Source of the DNA: Sequoia sempervirens | Taxonomy: Eukaryota; Streptophyta; Pinopsida; Cupressales; Cupressaceae | Direction: 5' to 3' | Length of the DNA stretch: 64,000 nucleotides | NCBI GenBank assembly: GCA_007258455.2 | Contig: VDFB02344300.1 | Coordinates: 19,901 to 83,900 of the forward strand | Notes under the pieces: generated by a model | Database searches by the model: none | The model's input: only the letters and a program-made list of their open reading frames with translations | What the model was told of the DNA's origin: nothing | In this document: piece after piece, positions 12,026-24,629 of the stretch | How the letters are laid out: each line of letters begins with the position of its first letter | How positions within the stretch are numbered: position 1 is the first letter of the stretch | Made by a program: the position numbers and the translations under genes

Positions 12026-15000
12026 CTAAGGTTAAGTCTAATCCACTGGCAGTGTCCAACCCTTCACCAAGTACTCCTACAACGTCCACAGGTCTAGAAG
12101 TGCAAAGAAAGAAACAAAAATAATAATGAAAGAGGCCTCTAGAGATGTAAAAGGAGGGTCAAGAATTGGTAAAAGACCCACAGGTCAAATTGTTGTGACC
12201 ACTAGGTTGATTGACAATGCTGGTGAAATTGGTGAAAAGCCCCAACCTCAGAGCGGATGGAAATTGTTCTAGTATGATTTAAATAGGTGGAATTCAAGTA
12301 AGCCCACATGTTATCTATGGGGATTGAACCTCAGAAAGCTAGTGGTTTTGAACGTGTTTGCAGAAGTGGACTTAATGATGGAACTAGCTAGACAATGTAA
12401 CCCTAATGATAGGACAATTAGAAGTAGAAATGGTGATATAATTTTGGAGAAAACAAAGGATAAGATGATATATGTATTTGGGTTAAATCCCAATTATGTT
12501 GTAAATTTTAGGCATGTTAAGTTGTATGTTGAATATGAGAAGAGAAAATTTTCATACAAAGAAAGATTACTTGTGTGACACAAAAGGAGCAAGGAGAAAT
12601 TCACTACTAAGGATGTCGAGCCTTTTGAGTGTGAAGAATTTCAAGATTACTTCAAGAACACTTATTATTGCTTAAATCAACTATTGGCTCAGGACTGTGA
12701 GCTTAGGATAGCCCTTGACTTATTGGCGATGGTGGTGGATATACAAGGTTATACTCAAAATACTAGTTTTGATTATGCCAACTTTGTTGTTGAACGAATG
12801 CATGAGGATTTTCTCAATCTTAAAAAGGAGGTGCTCCCTTTATGTTTTACCCATTACTCTTTGTTGATGCATATGCTCTTATGGGAGGGTAATTATGAAT
12901 GGAAGAAAAAATTAGATTTGAAACTTAGGGATAGTGAAAATAATGTTCTATTGGTATAGATGTGGACATACATCTAGGATTAAAAGTGCTTCAATTCCAA
13001 TTACGTCTTGTTTTCTAATACTGTGAGATATGGTATCTTAGAAACATTTGGTGTAGCACTTATATTTAGGATTTCTCTAGAGATCAGAAGTATTATGTTC
13101 CCAAGGGATATACCAGGATCAAAAGCCACACACAACTAGGAAGATTTGTTTTTACATTCTAAATATACTTTGATCCTGGAGCCTATGGAACTAAAGTGGC
13201 ACCTCATTGTCTACCCCTGCATGTCTTAGACATTTTCTTTTATGGAGCTCATGTGGCAAAATTATGAAATGTTCAAAAATCCCAGGAAAGGTACTATGGT
13301 AAATCCCTAATGTTCTTTTGCTTACTTCATAGTCACTACCCTTGAGGGGTATGAAATATTTGGCATCATGGTAAATAATCTCATAATTCCTATTGATGAG
13401 ATTAGAGTTTTTGATCTAGAGGGGTTTGTGGTAGGAAGAAGACAAAAAGTCTTAGGTATCATATGTCATGATTTTTATATAAATATGATGCATTAAGAAA
13501 TTTGATAAGTGATGAAGTTTTCATGACAAGAAAGAAGGAATGGACAACTATAATGAACATTGAGGAAAATATCATGAAAAGGAATGCCTTCTACATAATT
13601 ACATACAATGTAATTGTAAACCCCCTAGAAAGAACCTTCACTATGGTAAGGGATTATGAATCTGGTGATTTTAAGGTAAAGGTAAAGGAGGTTGTTGATA
13701 AAGCACAAGTTCTCCTAGAACAACAACAACAACAATAGGCTATGGCCATCCCAGAGCAACCTGTAGATGTTCAAGAAGTCAAAGAGGAACAAATGGCATA
13801 ACATGTGCTAGGGAATGAGGAGGTGGAGTAGAAATTTCCTCCCCCTCATATTGAAGAAACTCATAGTTCAGATGTCCCCCCTGAAAGAATTTTCAAGTGG
13901 CAATATGACAAGAAAAGTAATGATGATCCCAGGATTAGGGAGTTTGATTAATTTTTGGTTGATGATAAATTTGTATGGTCTAAGGAATTTTAGGAGTTTA
14001 TGATTCAATAGTGGAGTAAGGAGATAAAGGAGAGACTTGAATCAGCCTGAGCTAATGCTAAACCTTCTCATTAGGAGGAAGCTGAGAAAGTAGAGGAAGA
14101 GAAAATTAGGGCTAAAATTGCAACTATTACTCCCACTTAGACCAAAAAAATTGTAAGGGATGGTGGAATCATGTTACTGCTAGGATGTACTATCACTACT
14201 TCCATAGCATATGATGCAGTGAGAAGAGATCCTCAAGCTTTAATATCTAAAGATCAATTTGAGGATAAAGTGTTTGGTTTTAGATATAGTCTAAAGTTGC
14301 ATACTCTTGCAATTTGGTCTATGTCACCCAATACTGGCAAACATGATGTTGCTAGGCCTGTTGAAGAAGTTATTGGTTCTTTGGTGGTCAAAAGAGCTAC
14401 TGATATAACTCCTATCTAGGCAGCTGAGTTAACTGCTCATGTTGCAATGCTTAGTGTGGATATTGCACATATTTCTTAGAAGAAATATGATTCTTTGGTC
14501 AAGGAGTACAATAAGGCCTTGGACGAGTTAAATAAGATAAGAGCCACTATTCAAGCTACTCAAAAGAAAATAACTCACACAACTTCTTCATTTGATTTGT
14601 CTACACAGGATAGGGAGACTTTGGCCTTGAGAATTAATGATTTGAAAGGTAAGTTGATTGTTGAGAAGGAAAATGTCAAGCAGGACAAACTTGAAACAAT
14701 CAAGGTGGAAAATGAAAATTTTGAGGATGTACTGAAGCATAGGGTGACCAAGTGGGTTCACAAGGTGAATGATGTTTGGGCCACTTATAAGAATATTCAT
14801 GAGGCAAATACAAGGTATCTGCAAGTAAAAGAGGCCTTCGGGAATGAATGGAATAATTGTATTACTAGGGTAAATGCTTTGAAATAAATGATTCCCAAAA
14901 TGAATGAGGACCCCAAGGTACCTACCAGTATTCCTAACATTTTGCAAATCATTGCCTCAATAAATGAGATAACTACTTTCAATGGAAAGTTAGGTATACA

Positions 15001-16200
15001 GCTCCAAAGTAAGTTGAAGATATTCAAAGAGGTGTAGGAACGTGGTATGCCTCAAATATTGAGTTCAAAAGGTGAATTACATCCATTTGACACCTTGAAG
15101 AAAGATTTGGGAGGAATGCTTGCAACAACTATGATGACCTTGACTATCACCGACTACATCTTGCTCAATTCACATATTAATACAATGGTGGAAATTGAAA
15201 CAAAAATGAAAATATTTGTTAAGGAAGCTAGGATTTTAATTGATGCTAGATATTCTCAGCACATTACTAAGGGTACATGCAGGATCATGATGGGCCAAAA
15301 AGTGGTGATATGTAAGTAATATGATGGCCCATGTGGCTGACGACTTTTTTTTACCCAAAATTGATGAAACAAAAAGGGTTTTTAAAGGAGATTCTTAGAT
15401 TTCCACCAATATAAATTATGCTTTACTTTGAATTTAATAAATTATTATGATTCATTTTCTATTCGAATTATGACTAAAGTCTTGATTGATAGGCTGATTG
15501 AAAAACATCTATAGCTTTCAAATGGTATCACATTTTTTTAATCTGAAACATGCATCACTGCTTTGAATAGTATAAAATTAAAAAAAAAAATTAAAAATTA
15601 TGATGTTTTCACCAAGTTAAGGTGGTCGACATATGAGTTTTATATTTTTAAAAGTTGTAATAAAAATTCATAATTAATTATTTACTTGGAAAAAAATTAC
15701 AAAAAAATATGCATCACATCAAGACATGAGTCCTATACTTATATCTAAAATATTATAAAAAAAAATCATTTTATTGTGGTTAGGCTGGTCAAATAGACAC
15801 CTACTTATTTTTTCACTGAAATTAAAGTACTACTGCATTGAAATTTCAAATTTTCACCAAATAATTTTTTTAAAAAAAAAAGTAAACCTAGTAGTTTAAA
15901 AACTACATTCAATTTTCTACAAATTCTATTCTTATTTTTGAAATAATATAGATAAATTCTTCAAATTTTTACGTCAAGTTGCCTAACTCAGATTTTTCTA
16001 ATTTTTTTGCTACTTAAGGGCATGTTTTTTCCAAGATGATCCTGCACATACCCCTAAGGTGCATGATTTGTTAAATGTAAAATGGCCCACTGAAGAAGAA
16101 TATAATACTTGGTTGGAGAAATACACAAAATGAATCTTTGTAGGGATTAATGAGTAAGATGAATACTGGATGGTTGAAGAATAATACATAGCCTTAATAT
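12026..16200 (+). pseudogene. E1 accessory protein pseudogene (PMD-like, coiled coil)
   Basis: Fragments in changing frames make up one long degraded protein. The first good block is 12324-12578 (MELARQCNPNDRT... region). The second is 12684-12959, with the motif FDYANFVVERM and a helical HYSLLMHMLLWEG. The third, at 13502-13738, ends in a Gln run. A charged linker follows, then a long coiled coil at 14495-14887, and further helical sequence to 15266. MITE1 interrupts it at 15271-16053, after which VHDLLNVKWPTEEEYNTW resumes. The first two blocks align by eye with the gene inside the E3 LTR (ILECARQ... and YHWAGLISAEIDRQL), and the position upstream of the primer-binding site is the same. I infer a common family. 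No enzymatic function can be stated. Many stops make it non-functional. Confidence 0.6.
15271..16053 (-). mobile_element. MITE1 of the GGGTATGTG family (783 bp)
   Basis: Terminal inverted repeats GGGTACATGCAGGATCAT and ATGATCCTGCACATACCC, flanked by a perfect 4-bp duplication CTAA (15267-15270 and 16054-16057). Relative to the other four copies its interior is reversed. It contains no open frame and interrupts the E1 accessory pseudogene, which continues on both sides. Confidence 0.85.
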
Positions 16201-18318
16201 AGTATAGATTAGGATTTTGATAAAACATGGTAAAATATTATTCTCTCCTCAATTTGAAATGGATAGCATGTGATGCTAATGTCGATAAGTGAATTTTGAC
16301 TTTTGTTTTCTTTCCTTGTCTTGCTTCGTAAGTTTTGTTGTTTTGATTTTCCCACAGTTGGCAGTTTTTGAGTGCATGGAGAATATCTTGAAAATGTTGT
16401 AACAAAATAATGATATCTTTGGAGGTGGGACCTATTTTCTACAACGAGATGAGGTCAATTTTGCCTCATGTTCATTTGTTTCACCTGAAGACTCGAGTGT
16501 AGCTGAAATTAGAATATTGTTGCAGCGGTCCAATGAAATCTTGATATGTGTGCTTTTTGGCTTGAAGCTTGTTTTGCTCCTTTGTCTCTATAAGAAGGAA
16601 TTAAGGGCCAGAAGCATGAGTTAGTTTAAAATTTTGAGTTAATACTGTGAAATTGTCAAGACAATTTGAAGCAAATTTTAGAATTTTTGTTCTAAGTTTC
16701 TTTTGGAGTTCATATCTATGCATGTAAATTTGATAGTAACACAAAATTTATAAGATAGAGTAATATCAGTTTCATGGCTATTGTCTCTAATTTTATGCGT
16801 TCTATAAGTTATGAGTGAAGGAAATCCATGATTTCTTTCGCTTGTCTCTATCATTTCATGGTAGATGTTTAGTTTCATTCTTTCCTATTCATTCAATGAA
16901 TTGGTGTAAATGCTTGGGTGAGATTAATAACTTATAAGAACTAGGTGTTAGGATTGTTGTAAGTAGTAATAGGGTATGTGTAGGATCATCATGGAAAAAA
17001 CTAGCCCTTAAGTGGCAAAAAATTTAGAAAAATCAGAGTTAGGCAACTTCATGTAAAAATTTGAATAAGTTATCTATATTATTTCAGAAATATGTAAGAA
17101 TAGAATCTATAGAAAATTGAATGTAGTTTATATACTACTAGGTTTATTTTTAAAAAAATCTATTTGGTGAAAATTTGAAATTTCAATGCAGTAGTACTTA
17201 AATTTTAAGGAAAAAATAAGAAGCAGTGGTTTGTCTGACCACCCTAACCATAATAAAATGATAATATTTTTAAATTATAAGATTTTAGATATAAGTAGAG
17301 GGCTCATGTCCTGATGTGATGCATATTTTTTTGTATTTTTTTTACAAGTATATAATTAATTATGAATTTTTTATAAAAAAATTTCAAAAAATATAAAAAC
17401 TTGTATGTCTAACCACCTTAACTTGGTCAAAACTTCATAAAATATGAAAAAAAAAATCTTATAGTATGAAAAGCATAGAATGTGACACATGTTTTGGATT
17501 GAAAAATTGTGATACTATTTGAAAGCTATAGATGTTTTTCAATCAACCTAGCTATCAAGACTTTAGTCATAATTCAAATAGAAAATGAATAATAATTATT
17601 TATTAAATTCAAAGTAAAGAATAATTTATATTGGTGGAAATTAGTTGAGAATCTCCTTTTAAAACCCTTTTCATTTCATCAATTTTGGGTAAAAGAAAAG
17701 TCGCCACCCACATACCCTACACATACCCATCATATCACCACTTTTTAGCCCATCATGATCTTGCACATACCCAATAGTCATGAATTTCATAGAGAAATGT
17801 TGTAATGCAAGGTTTATTGAGGTTAAAGGTGCTATTGTTAAAATTGTTATTAGGTCACATGGAATGATATTGACTTCGTGCTTGGGATAAAGGCACTAGT
17901 TCATGCAGAGTATTTGTGGTTCATTTTTTGTGTTGATTCATTAACTACTCAATCTTTAAATCATAAACTCTCAAATGGATGCTATTGTTGTTATTTCGTA
18001 TTAAAGTTCTATCTTCTCATGTTCAATACATATGACATTGATTAATAAGCTACCAACTTATTTGATGCATGTTATTGAATGGTTTTGTGAGAGATATATG
18101 TTACTAGCAATGTATTTGATTGTAATTGTGTAAAGTGTCTGAGTATACATTGTGGGATCACCCTCTTGGGTTTCACAAAGCCCAAAGAGTAGGAACAAAA
18201 TTTTTGCAACTTATATTTGTTTGTTGGCCAAATCCTTTAGAAATACTGATAATTGGAAATGGCAGAGTCCATAGGTATTTCTAGAGATCAGTTTAGTTCT
18301 TAAAAAATAACCAACTGA
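16201..18318 (+). other. Putative E1 5' LTR tail (R-U5-like), holding MITE2
   Basis: Non-coding sequence between the accessory pseudogene and the primer-binding site. Without MITE2 it is about 1.3 kb, comparable to the 1.08 kb between the gene stop and the LTR end in E3. The right edge near 18318 is set by the primer-binding site. No second copy of this sequence was found in the window, because the 3' LTR of E1 is interrupted. Calling it LTR is therefore inference. Confidence 0.45.
16972..17772 (+). mobile_element. MITE2 of the GGGTATGTG family (801 bp)
   Basis: Ends are GGGTATGTGTAGGATCAT and ATGATCTTGCACATACCC with a perfect 4-bp duplication AATA (16968-16971 and 17773-17776). It lies only 0.9 kb from MITE1 and in the opposite orientation, so the pair could itself form a long hairpin. 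The interior matches copies 3-5 throughout and has no open frame. Confidence 0.85.
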
Positions 18319-18338
18319 TTGGCCACTCTACTAGGGAC
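18319..18338 (+). promoter_or_regulatory. E1 primer-binding site (decayed)
   Basis: TTGGCCACTCTACTAGGGAC resembles the primer-binding sites of many plant gypsy elements (TGGCGACTC...GGGGA type), with changes that are mostly C to T or G to A. Its position 0.1 kb upstream of the gag-like frame supports the reading. The tRNA it would pair with was not determined. Confidence 0.55.
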
Positions 18339-18437
18339 TAGCTAAGTCCAAAATCTCTAGTTCAATCTGGTATAGTCAGAGTTAGTTGTTAGTTGTGATA
18401 TTCTTCACTACTTGAAGAATAATCAATTCTAATTCTA

Positions 18438-19624
18438 TTGAATTTTTCCCATCACACAAATTCTTATGCGTCAAGTGTTATTCCATTATGGGTAATGTTT
18501 AAAGTCTTTTCTAAAGTAACAAGTACAAAATCAAAGTGCAATCACTTTTTATTTCCCAATATTCTGGGTGGTGACTCTGAGTTCTCTAGTACCATTGTAA
18601 ATATTAGTTCTCAAAGGGAAAATAAGAAGAAAGATTTTTTAGTACTCGACATTATGAGGAAGACAAGAGGTTATGTGAAGAAGCACCCTGAGCATAAGAT
18701 AAAATTTGAACCTACAAAAGAAAAGCAATCTGAATGGGCCAGGAAAAGCTTTGAATCACATAAGTCTATTGATTCCCCTCCTGATGTATCTCCTACTTTC
18801 AATATTGACATAAGTAGTGCTAGTATCCATGAAGAAGGACATGAAGTTCAAGGGTCTAACATAATCTAGGGAAGTTTTCCAGTTGAGCAAGTGTTGGACA
18901 GTGCTCGTTAAATATCTGAAGAGAGGAAGATAGGTGGGAGTTTTGGGAAAAGATTAAGAAATTATTTGAGCCTTTAACTCTTGGGCTTGGCTCTATTTTT
19001 AATGGAAATAATTTTAAGCCATGAGGTAAATCTCTTGATGATCCAGTCCACTTTTCTCTCAAGCAAGACCCTACTAATTAGCCTTATTTTACTCCTGCCC
19101 CAAGTGAGCATGGGGATGTTATAGAAAATGAGGAAGACATAGATAATGACATGAAAGCTATAGAAGAGGAAGATATAAGGCTTCAAGAACAAATAATGAA
19201 GGAATTAAAAGAGAAGGAAGATAGGATAATTAGAGCTAAGAAACTTGAGAGAGATGCTCGAAGGAAAAATTTGGAAAAAATGAGAAAAAATGTTGCAAGG
19301 TGTAAGAATTTTGAGGAAACTATTTTTCAGTTTACCTCAAAGATGACCAATGATATTCCTAAGGTAATAGTCTCAATGGGAACCTCAACAACTGATACCT
19401 ACACAACATATGTCTCAACTACTAGAGCCTTAGACCCTCCTGTTAATGCTAAGAAAATGTCATTTGTAGATCATGGGAAGAGACCTATTGACCAACCCAA
19501 GAAAACTACATTCAATACCAATACGAATACTAACACTTCATCTACTAAAACCCCCACACGTAAGGCTAAAATCAATCCAACCCCTTCTACTGCATCTCCA
19601 AATCTTGAGATATTAAGGTTGTAG
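18438..19624 (+). pseudogene. E1 gag N-terminal extension, coiled coil
   Basis: Two broken open blocks (18438-18869 and 19151-19624) in different frames precede the gag core. The second begins at an ATG and starts with a strongly charged coiled coil (EEEDIRLQEQIMKELKEKED, then a Lys/Arg/Glu heptad pattern for about 50 residues), followed by a Thr/Asn/Pro-rich disordered tail containing an NTNTNTNT run. Such N-terminal extensions occur in some Tat-lineage elements. Whether this was a separate ORF or part of gag cannot be decided. Stops and frame changes make it a pseudogene. Confidence 0.55.
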
Positions 19625-19651
19625 TTGGAGAGTGAAAAGTTGTGAGAAGAT

Positions 19652-20940
19652 TTGAAGAAAGTTGAAATAATAGCTCTTCTAATACAGAAATGGCTAGGAA
19701 GATTGCATTCCTTAAAATGTCCACACATACTCCAGAGGCCTCAAACTCTAGACATACCAATAGTGATTCAGAAAAAAGGAATTTTGATGAGCATAATCCT
19801 AGTGGAGATGGTGGTGGAGGAAAAAATAAGAATGATAATTCTTATTTTGAAGATGATGAAGAAAGGGGGAGGTGATGGTGAAAGTGGAAAGGGTAAAGAT
19901 AGTAGCCACTCTGATAGCAAGAAAGATGATGATCATAGGGATCGACGTACTAGGAGGACACTCCAAGTAGATAGATACCAGCAATTGTGTTTCACTGGAA
20001 TACCTGGCTACCCCAACCCATTCCCTAAAGATTTCAGGCTTTCTCTAGTAAAATTCTCTGGAAATAATTCCTTGAGTGGTGAAGACCATCTCAAAGCATT
20101 CACTAATGTTATGGATGATTTTGAGGTGGAGGTAGAAGATGTCATGATAAAGCTTTTCATGCAGTCTCTCATTGAGGATGCACGGGAATGGTATAGAAGT
20201 TTTCCTATTGAAAGCATTGGCTCTTGAGAGGAATTCAAGAGGGTTTTTAGGGAACATAATGGTGAGAAGACTAATTCACAAGCTTTCTATTGAATCAATT
20301 TAATAATATTGTTAAAGGATCCAATGAATTTGTTGTTGAGTTCAACACAAGGTTCCAGAAGGCTAGGAAAAGGTTTCCTCCTCATCTGCAATTAAATGAT
20401 CATGTGTGCTTTGTAAACTACTGCAATGCTTTTAATGCAAAAATGATTTACCGCTTGCTAGATAAATACCCTTAGTCATTTACAAAATCCTTAAAAATGG
20501 TAGAGCATATTGAAAATATTAGCAGAGTAACTAGTAAATTTGGCAGAATATATGATCCAAAACTCTTCAAAAGTTCAAAAAGATAAGATAAGAGTTTAGG
20601 TGCTAAAGGGGGAACTATTGAAGACAAGCTTGATAGTTTTATGAAAACCATCAATGATAAGATTGTGAAACAAGAGAAGGTTCATCCTAAAAACTATCAA
20701 AGGAATGAAAAACCCCCTAGATTGCAAGACCACCCATATAATTTACCAATTGATATAATGGGAAGCCTATTCTAAATTATCAAAGGAACACCCAAGATAA
20801 AGTTCCTCCAGACCCTCTTTAAAAGAATTCAGGGAATTTTTTTGAGGATACTCCTTGGTGTTTGACTTGCCAAATGCCACATTCCTCACCACAATGTATA
20901 GTAGCATGGATGGTTCAAGTAGAGAATGACATACCTAAAG
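19652..20940 (+). pseudogene. E1 gag core with zinc knuckle
   Basis: The 19652-20227 block contains the retrotransposon gag signature: FSGNNSLSGEDHLKAF, FMQSLIEDAREWYRSFP, then a stop at 20227. The matching downstream block is in another frame at 20290-20475 (VEFNTRFQKARKRFP). A nucleocapsid-like cysteine motif, CLTCQMPHSSPQC (20859-20897), follows. It has C-x2-C-x3-H-x4-C spacing, one residue shorter than the usual knuckle. At least four stops or frameshifts are visible. The protein would have formed the virus-like particle and bound the element RNA. Confidence 0.8.
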
Positions 20941-21660
20941 ACTGTGATTAGAAAGATCAAGAGGATGGTGTTGTACTTATGATTATGGGTGATTCAGACA
21001 TTTCCTACAATGAATGCTCTTCTGATGAAAGTTCTTATGAAGTGGATATAGATAATCAAAGCAAAGTTGATAATGCATATCATCAGCAAGATTTTTCTAA
21101 TCAGGATGTCAATAGTTATGTTGAGGATTACAATTTTGAGGAAATTAAAGATGGTGTTTCATTGAGAAGACCTTTGGAAGAGGAGATTGTAAAATATACT
21201 GCAATCTTAGCTTCCCAAGCTAGAAGTTCCTATCATTAGAGGAATAGAATTGTTGGAGGTGAACAAGGTAGTCCTATTGGTCTATTCATCAAGGAATATA
21301 ATACCAAGGGAAAAAACATGAACTTGATGAAAAAGTAGAAGTTGTCAAAGCTAAAGAAGGAAAGGGAGATAAAATTTGGGCCAAGAGGGAAGAAAAGCCA
21401 AAATCTATTCAAGGACACAAATCCCCTATTGAGAAATTAAAGAAACAAAAGCAAGCTCCTGAAGTGACAAGGAAGGATGCTAAACACAAGGCTGAGGAAA
21501 TAAAAAATTAACAAAAAGATAATAGCAATGGACAAGGTATGCCCTCAATCAAACTTCCCAAGTATACTCCTATTTATATGTTTTAGTTACTTAGCCAAGT
21601 TAAAGTATTGGTGCATTTTCTTGAAATGATGAAGATAGAAGAACATAAACAAAAGGAAGT
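20941..21660 (+). pseudogene. E1 gag-protease linker
   Basis: An acidic block at 20979-21239 (SDISYNECSSDESSYE...) ends with RPLEEEIVKYTAILASQARSS and then meets a stop. The region up to 21660 is Lys-rich, with stops in all frames. It fits the spacer between gag and protease in this lineage. Confidence 0.5.
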
Positions 21661-21671
21661 AGCTGTTATCG

Positions 21672-22072
21672 ATGGTGTCTATAGTCTGTAATGATTTAGT
21701 AGTGCTCATTCCACCCAAATTGAGTTTGAAGGATAGGAAAGGTAAAGAATTTGAGGGAGTGATTACTGAGATTCCCCATATTTTCCTAGGAAATTATGTA
21801 AATACTTGTCCTGATAAGATAGATCCTTTTTTCCTTACATTGATGGTTGGGGGAAATTTTATAAAGAATTGTATCATTGACCCTGGCACATCCAATAATA
21901 TCATGCCAATTAAAATCATGGATGCACCAGGGTTAAGGATTGATAGCACTCATGGAAAGTATTATGCCATGGATGCTAGAGAAGTCCCTATTATAGGTGT
22001 GATAAATGAACTTCCTTATAGGTTGGTAGCCTACCTTGACAAAGAATTTAAAATGAGTGTGGTAGTAGTAGA
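21672..22072 (+). pseudogene. E1 aspartic protease, N-terminal part
   Basis: Retropepsin-like domain with FFLTLMVGGNFIKNCIID followed by PGTSNNIMP. In active enzymes the triplet is D-S/T-G. Here it reads D-P-G, so the active site is altered. The frame runs without stops into the left LTR of E2, where it ends artificially at 22079. The rest of the protease (YGMLLSRKW block) resumes at 54006 right after E2 and its duplicated GTAGA, in a compatible frame. This shows that E2 inserted into a once continuous pol gene. Confidence 0.85.
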
Positions 22073-23205
22073 TGTCTGAGTAAAATATGTGTAATAAAAT
22101 GAAAAACATAATCAATAAGACATTATATAAATAGATTCAAACAACAATTAATCTAATAGAAGCAAGAAATCTACTGAAAGCATCATATTTCTCTCTATCT
22201 CCGAAGATTTATTAAATCACGGGGCTCTCAAATTGTGTAAGCATTGTGACTGTTCAAATGCCAATTTAGAGAATGAGAATGATATGCAAGCTATATGATG
22301 TAAAAGCTATGATATTGATTGTTGATGATGAAAGCTATATGATGTGATATGATAATGAAACCTATATTAAGATGCAATCTATAATGAAAGACATGATTAT
22401 AAACTAAATGATTGAAATGATTCTAAATTGCTCAAAAGTTGTAAATGTATTTCTACAGAGTAAGTTTGCACAAAGTTGGGGATCCATTTCATGTAGAAAG
22501 AGGTTGTATTTATAGATTCACAACATCATATTTGTGATATGGCAGCAAAGCAAAGGTTTGGATTTGATTTGAAAGATTCAATGGTGAAAGATGAAGAAGT
22601 ATGAGAAGATTATGGAGTTTGTTCCTCCCCACAAAAAACATTCAGCTAGAGGATAGGAATGATCAATGGAAGAAGATGAAGAAGTTTTCCTGTTATTTGT
22701 CTCCAATTTGTCTCCAAATTTTTCCATCAAGGCTGAGTTGAAAAAATTAGATATAAAATATCTAATTTTGTTGGTGGTTATGATGAGTGAAAATAGGAAA
22801 TAGTTGTAGAAATATGCTTTAATTGAATTATTTGGATTTATTCAATTTAGGAAAAGACGATATTTAATTTAATAAAATAAACTATATTAAGTTGCTTATT
22901 AAATAAATATGAAAGAAATGTGGTAGTTAAATAAAAAAATTGTATGAAACTTGTTTATTTCATTAAAATAAAATGATATGATTAAGATAAAATAAATAGA
23001 AGAATTTGATAATTAAATAAAACAAAATTATTAAATTCGTTTATTTAATTAAGAGGAAATAATATGATAAAGATAGAAGAATTAGAAGTGAACTATATAA
23101 ATAAATATTTCTATTTATTTAATAATAGATAAATTAAATGTTGATTAATCAAATAAATCATATTTAATTAATTAGATTTATCTAGACCATTTTACGGTGT
23201 ATACA
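22073..23205 (-). repeat. E2 3' LTR (1133 bp)
   Basis: Matches 52523-54000 along its whole length apart from an internal duplication in the other copy. On the - strand it starts TGTATACACC and ends CTCAGACA. The plus-strand left edge TGTCTGAGTAAAATATG corresponds to TGTGTGAGTAAAATATG at 52523. Substitutions are frequent, so the insertion is not recent. Confidence 0.9.
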
Positions 23206-23220
23206 TTTTCCCCCTCTTTG
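23206..23220 (-). promoter_or_regulatory. E2 polypurine tract
   Basis: On the - strand CAAAGAGGGGGAAAA sits directly before the LTR start TGTATACACC, as expected for the plus-strand primer of an LTR retrotransposon. It fixes the orientation of E2. Confidence 0.8.
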
Positions 23221-23819
23221 AAGTGATATGTTTAAGCATTGCTTCAAAGAAAATTTTGCTACTACTGCCAGTATTGATGAAAAAATTTCAGTATGCCCCA
23301 AACATTTATTTTGAAGTGATGGATATATTCCCCCTTAGGAGATAAATTGATGAATTTTTTATTATTTTTTAGATTTTTTCAAAATTTCCAATTTTCTATG
23401 ATTTTGCGATGATTTGATGATTTGATAAAGATTTGAAGTAGCAATTTATCTCTCGACAAATAGTTGTGAAAAATGCCCTTGGATAGAATAATGAATTAGG
23501 CCCCTTAAAAAGGAAATTTAATAAATCCCACCAAACTACCCCCTTAATTAACCTTTTAAAAAGATAAAAAGGTTGATTTTGAATTCATTTGTGCATTTTG
23601 AGTTTGAAATTTTAGAGAGTGATTTTGAGCAATTTGGAGCAAAATTTCAATCCCCTACCATACTCACCATTTTGAGTGTGTGTGTCAACACAACTGCCCA
23701 GCCACCTATGGACCTCTGGTATGTACCTATGAACCTCCTCGTAATTTTTTTTTTTAATTTCACATGTTTTATTTTGTTTTGGTCGGTTTAGTTTCTTTTA
23801 GTCCATACATTGGCCAAGG

Positions 23820-24135
23820 TAGCGCATCGAGCTATTGTTTTAGCGCATTTACTAGTTTAGGGCCTAGGTAAACTATTATAGCACATAGGTTAGATAGTTT
23901 AGTGCATAGATAATTTAGCACATCCATAGGCTAAAGTAGTGAATAGATTGATTTAGTGCATAGACTTTGTAGTTTAGTGCATTGGACCCCTGAAATGGCA
24001 CATCCAATGATCTAGCACATTGGTTTGCTGAAATGACACAATGACTTCCTGAAATGGCACATACATTAATTTAGTGCATTGATTGCCTATTTTAGCGCAT
24101 TGAGAAATTTTAATGGCGCATTGAATTTTTTGGTG
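23820..24135 (+). repeat. E2 left word array, TAGYGCAT
   Basis: About 15 copies of the core TAGYGCAT or its one-base variants (TAGCACAT, TGGCGCAT) in 320 bp, spaced mostly 15-30 bp. The same words recur on the opposite strand as ATGCGCTAAAA near the other end of E2 (50935-51110 and 52196-52440), so the two subterminal arrays are inverted relative to each other. Spacers are not conserved, so it is not a tandem repeat. Confidence 0.75.
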
Positions 24136-24248
24136 CATCTAAGTCAAAATGATAGATTTTGTCAATTAACTCAATTTTGTTGATTTTTGATCATGTCATC
24201 CTTTTATTTGATTTGATTGATAATCCTAATAGATTAGATGTTGATCAA

Positions 24249-24424
24249 CCTCATGATAGGAGAGGTGTGATGATTGATTGATGATAATTAACCTCATGAT
24301 AGGCGAGGAATAATTATAGTTTTATTGATAAACCTCATGATAAGCGAGGTTGATTTCATTAATTGACCTCATGATAGGTGAGGTATAATTTTAAGATTGA
24401 TGATCGACCTCATGGTAGGTGAGG
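24249..24424 (+). repeat. Five CCTCATGATAGGNGAGG hairpin units
   Basis: Units at 24249-24265, 24292-24308, 24333-24349, 24367-24383 and 24408-24424, spaced 43, 41, 34 and 41 bp. Each has CCTC and GAGG arms around ATGATAGGN. The spacers are AT-rich and related (ATTGATNATNA). It lies directly upstream of the PMD pseudogene. Confidence 0.8.
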
Positions 24425-24629
24425 TTTAATGATAATTACTCGTGATATTTTATCAAAGTCTCACCAGACCTAATTAGATTTGATAGGTTGATTGATATTT
24501 GATGAATTAACAAAGATTACTGACTTTCAATATTTTATGATGATAGGAGTTATTGACAAACTTACATATTCGAGAGTGGTTTCCTAGGACATTCGATTTG
24601 ATACCGCAACTAGTGCAACCTGAGATAAT

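Noticed and set aside
15271..17772. MITE1 and MITE2 as the two LTRs or arms of one larger element
   Set aside because: Each has its own complete inverted termini and its own 4-bp duplication (CTAA and AATA), so they are independent insertions.
23820..24135. CRISPR-like interpretation of the TAGYGCAT array
   Set aside because: Core is only 8 bp and degenerate, spacing is irregular, and this is eukaryotic transposon DNA.
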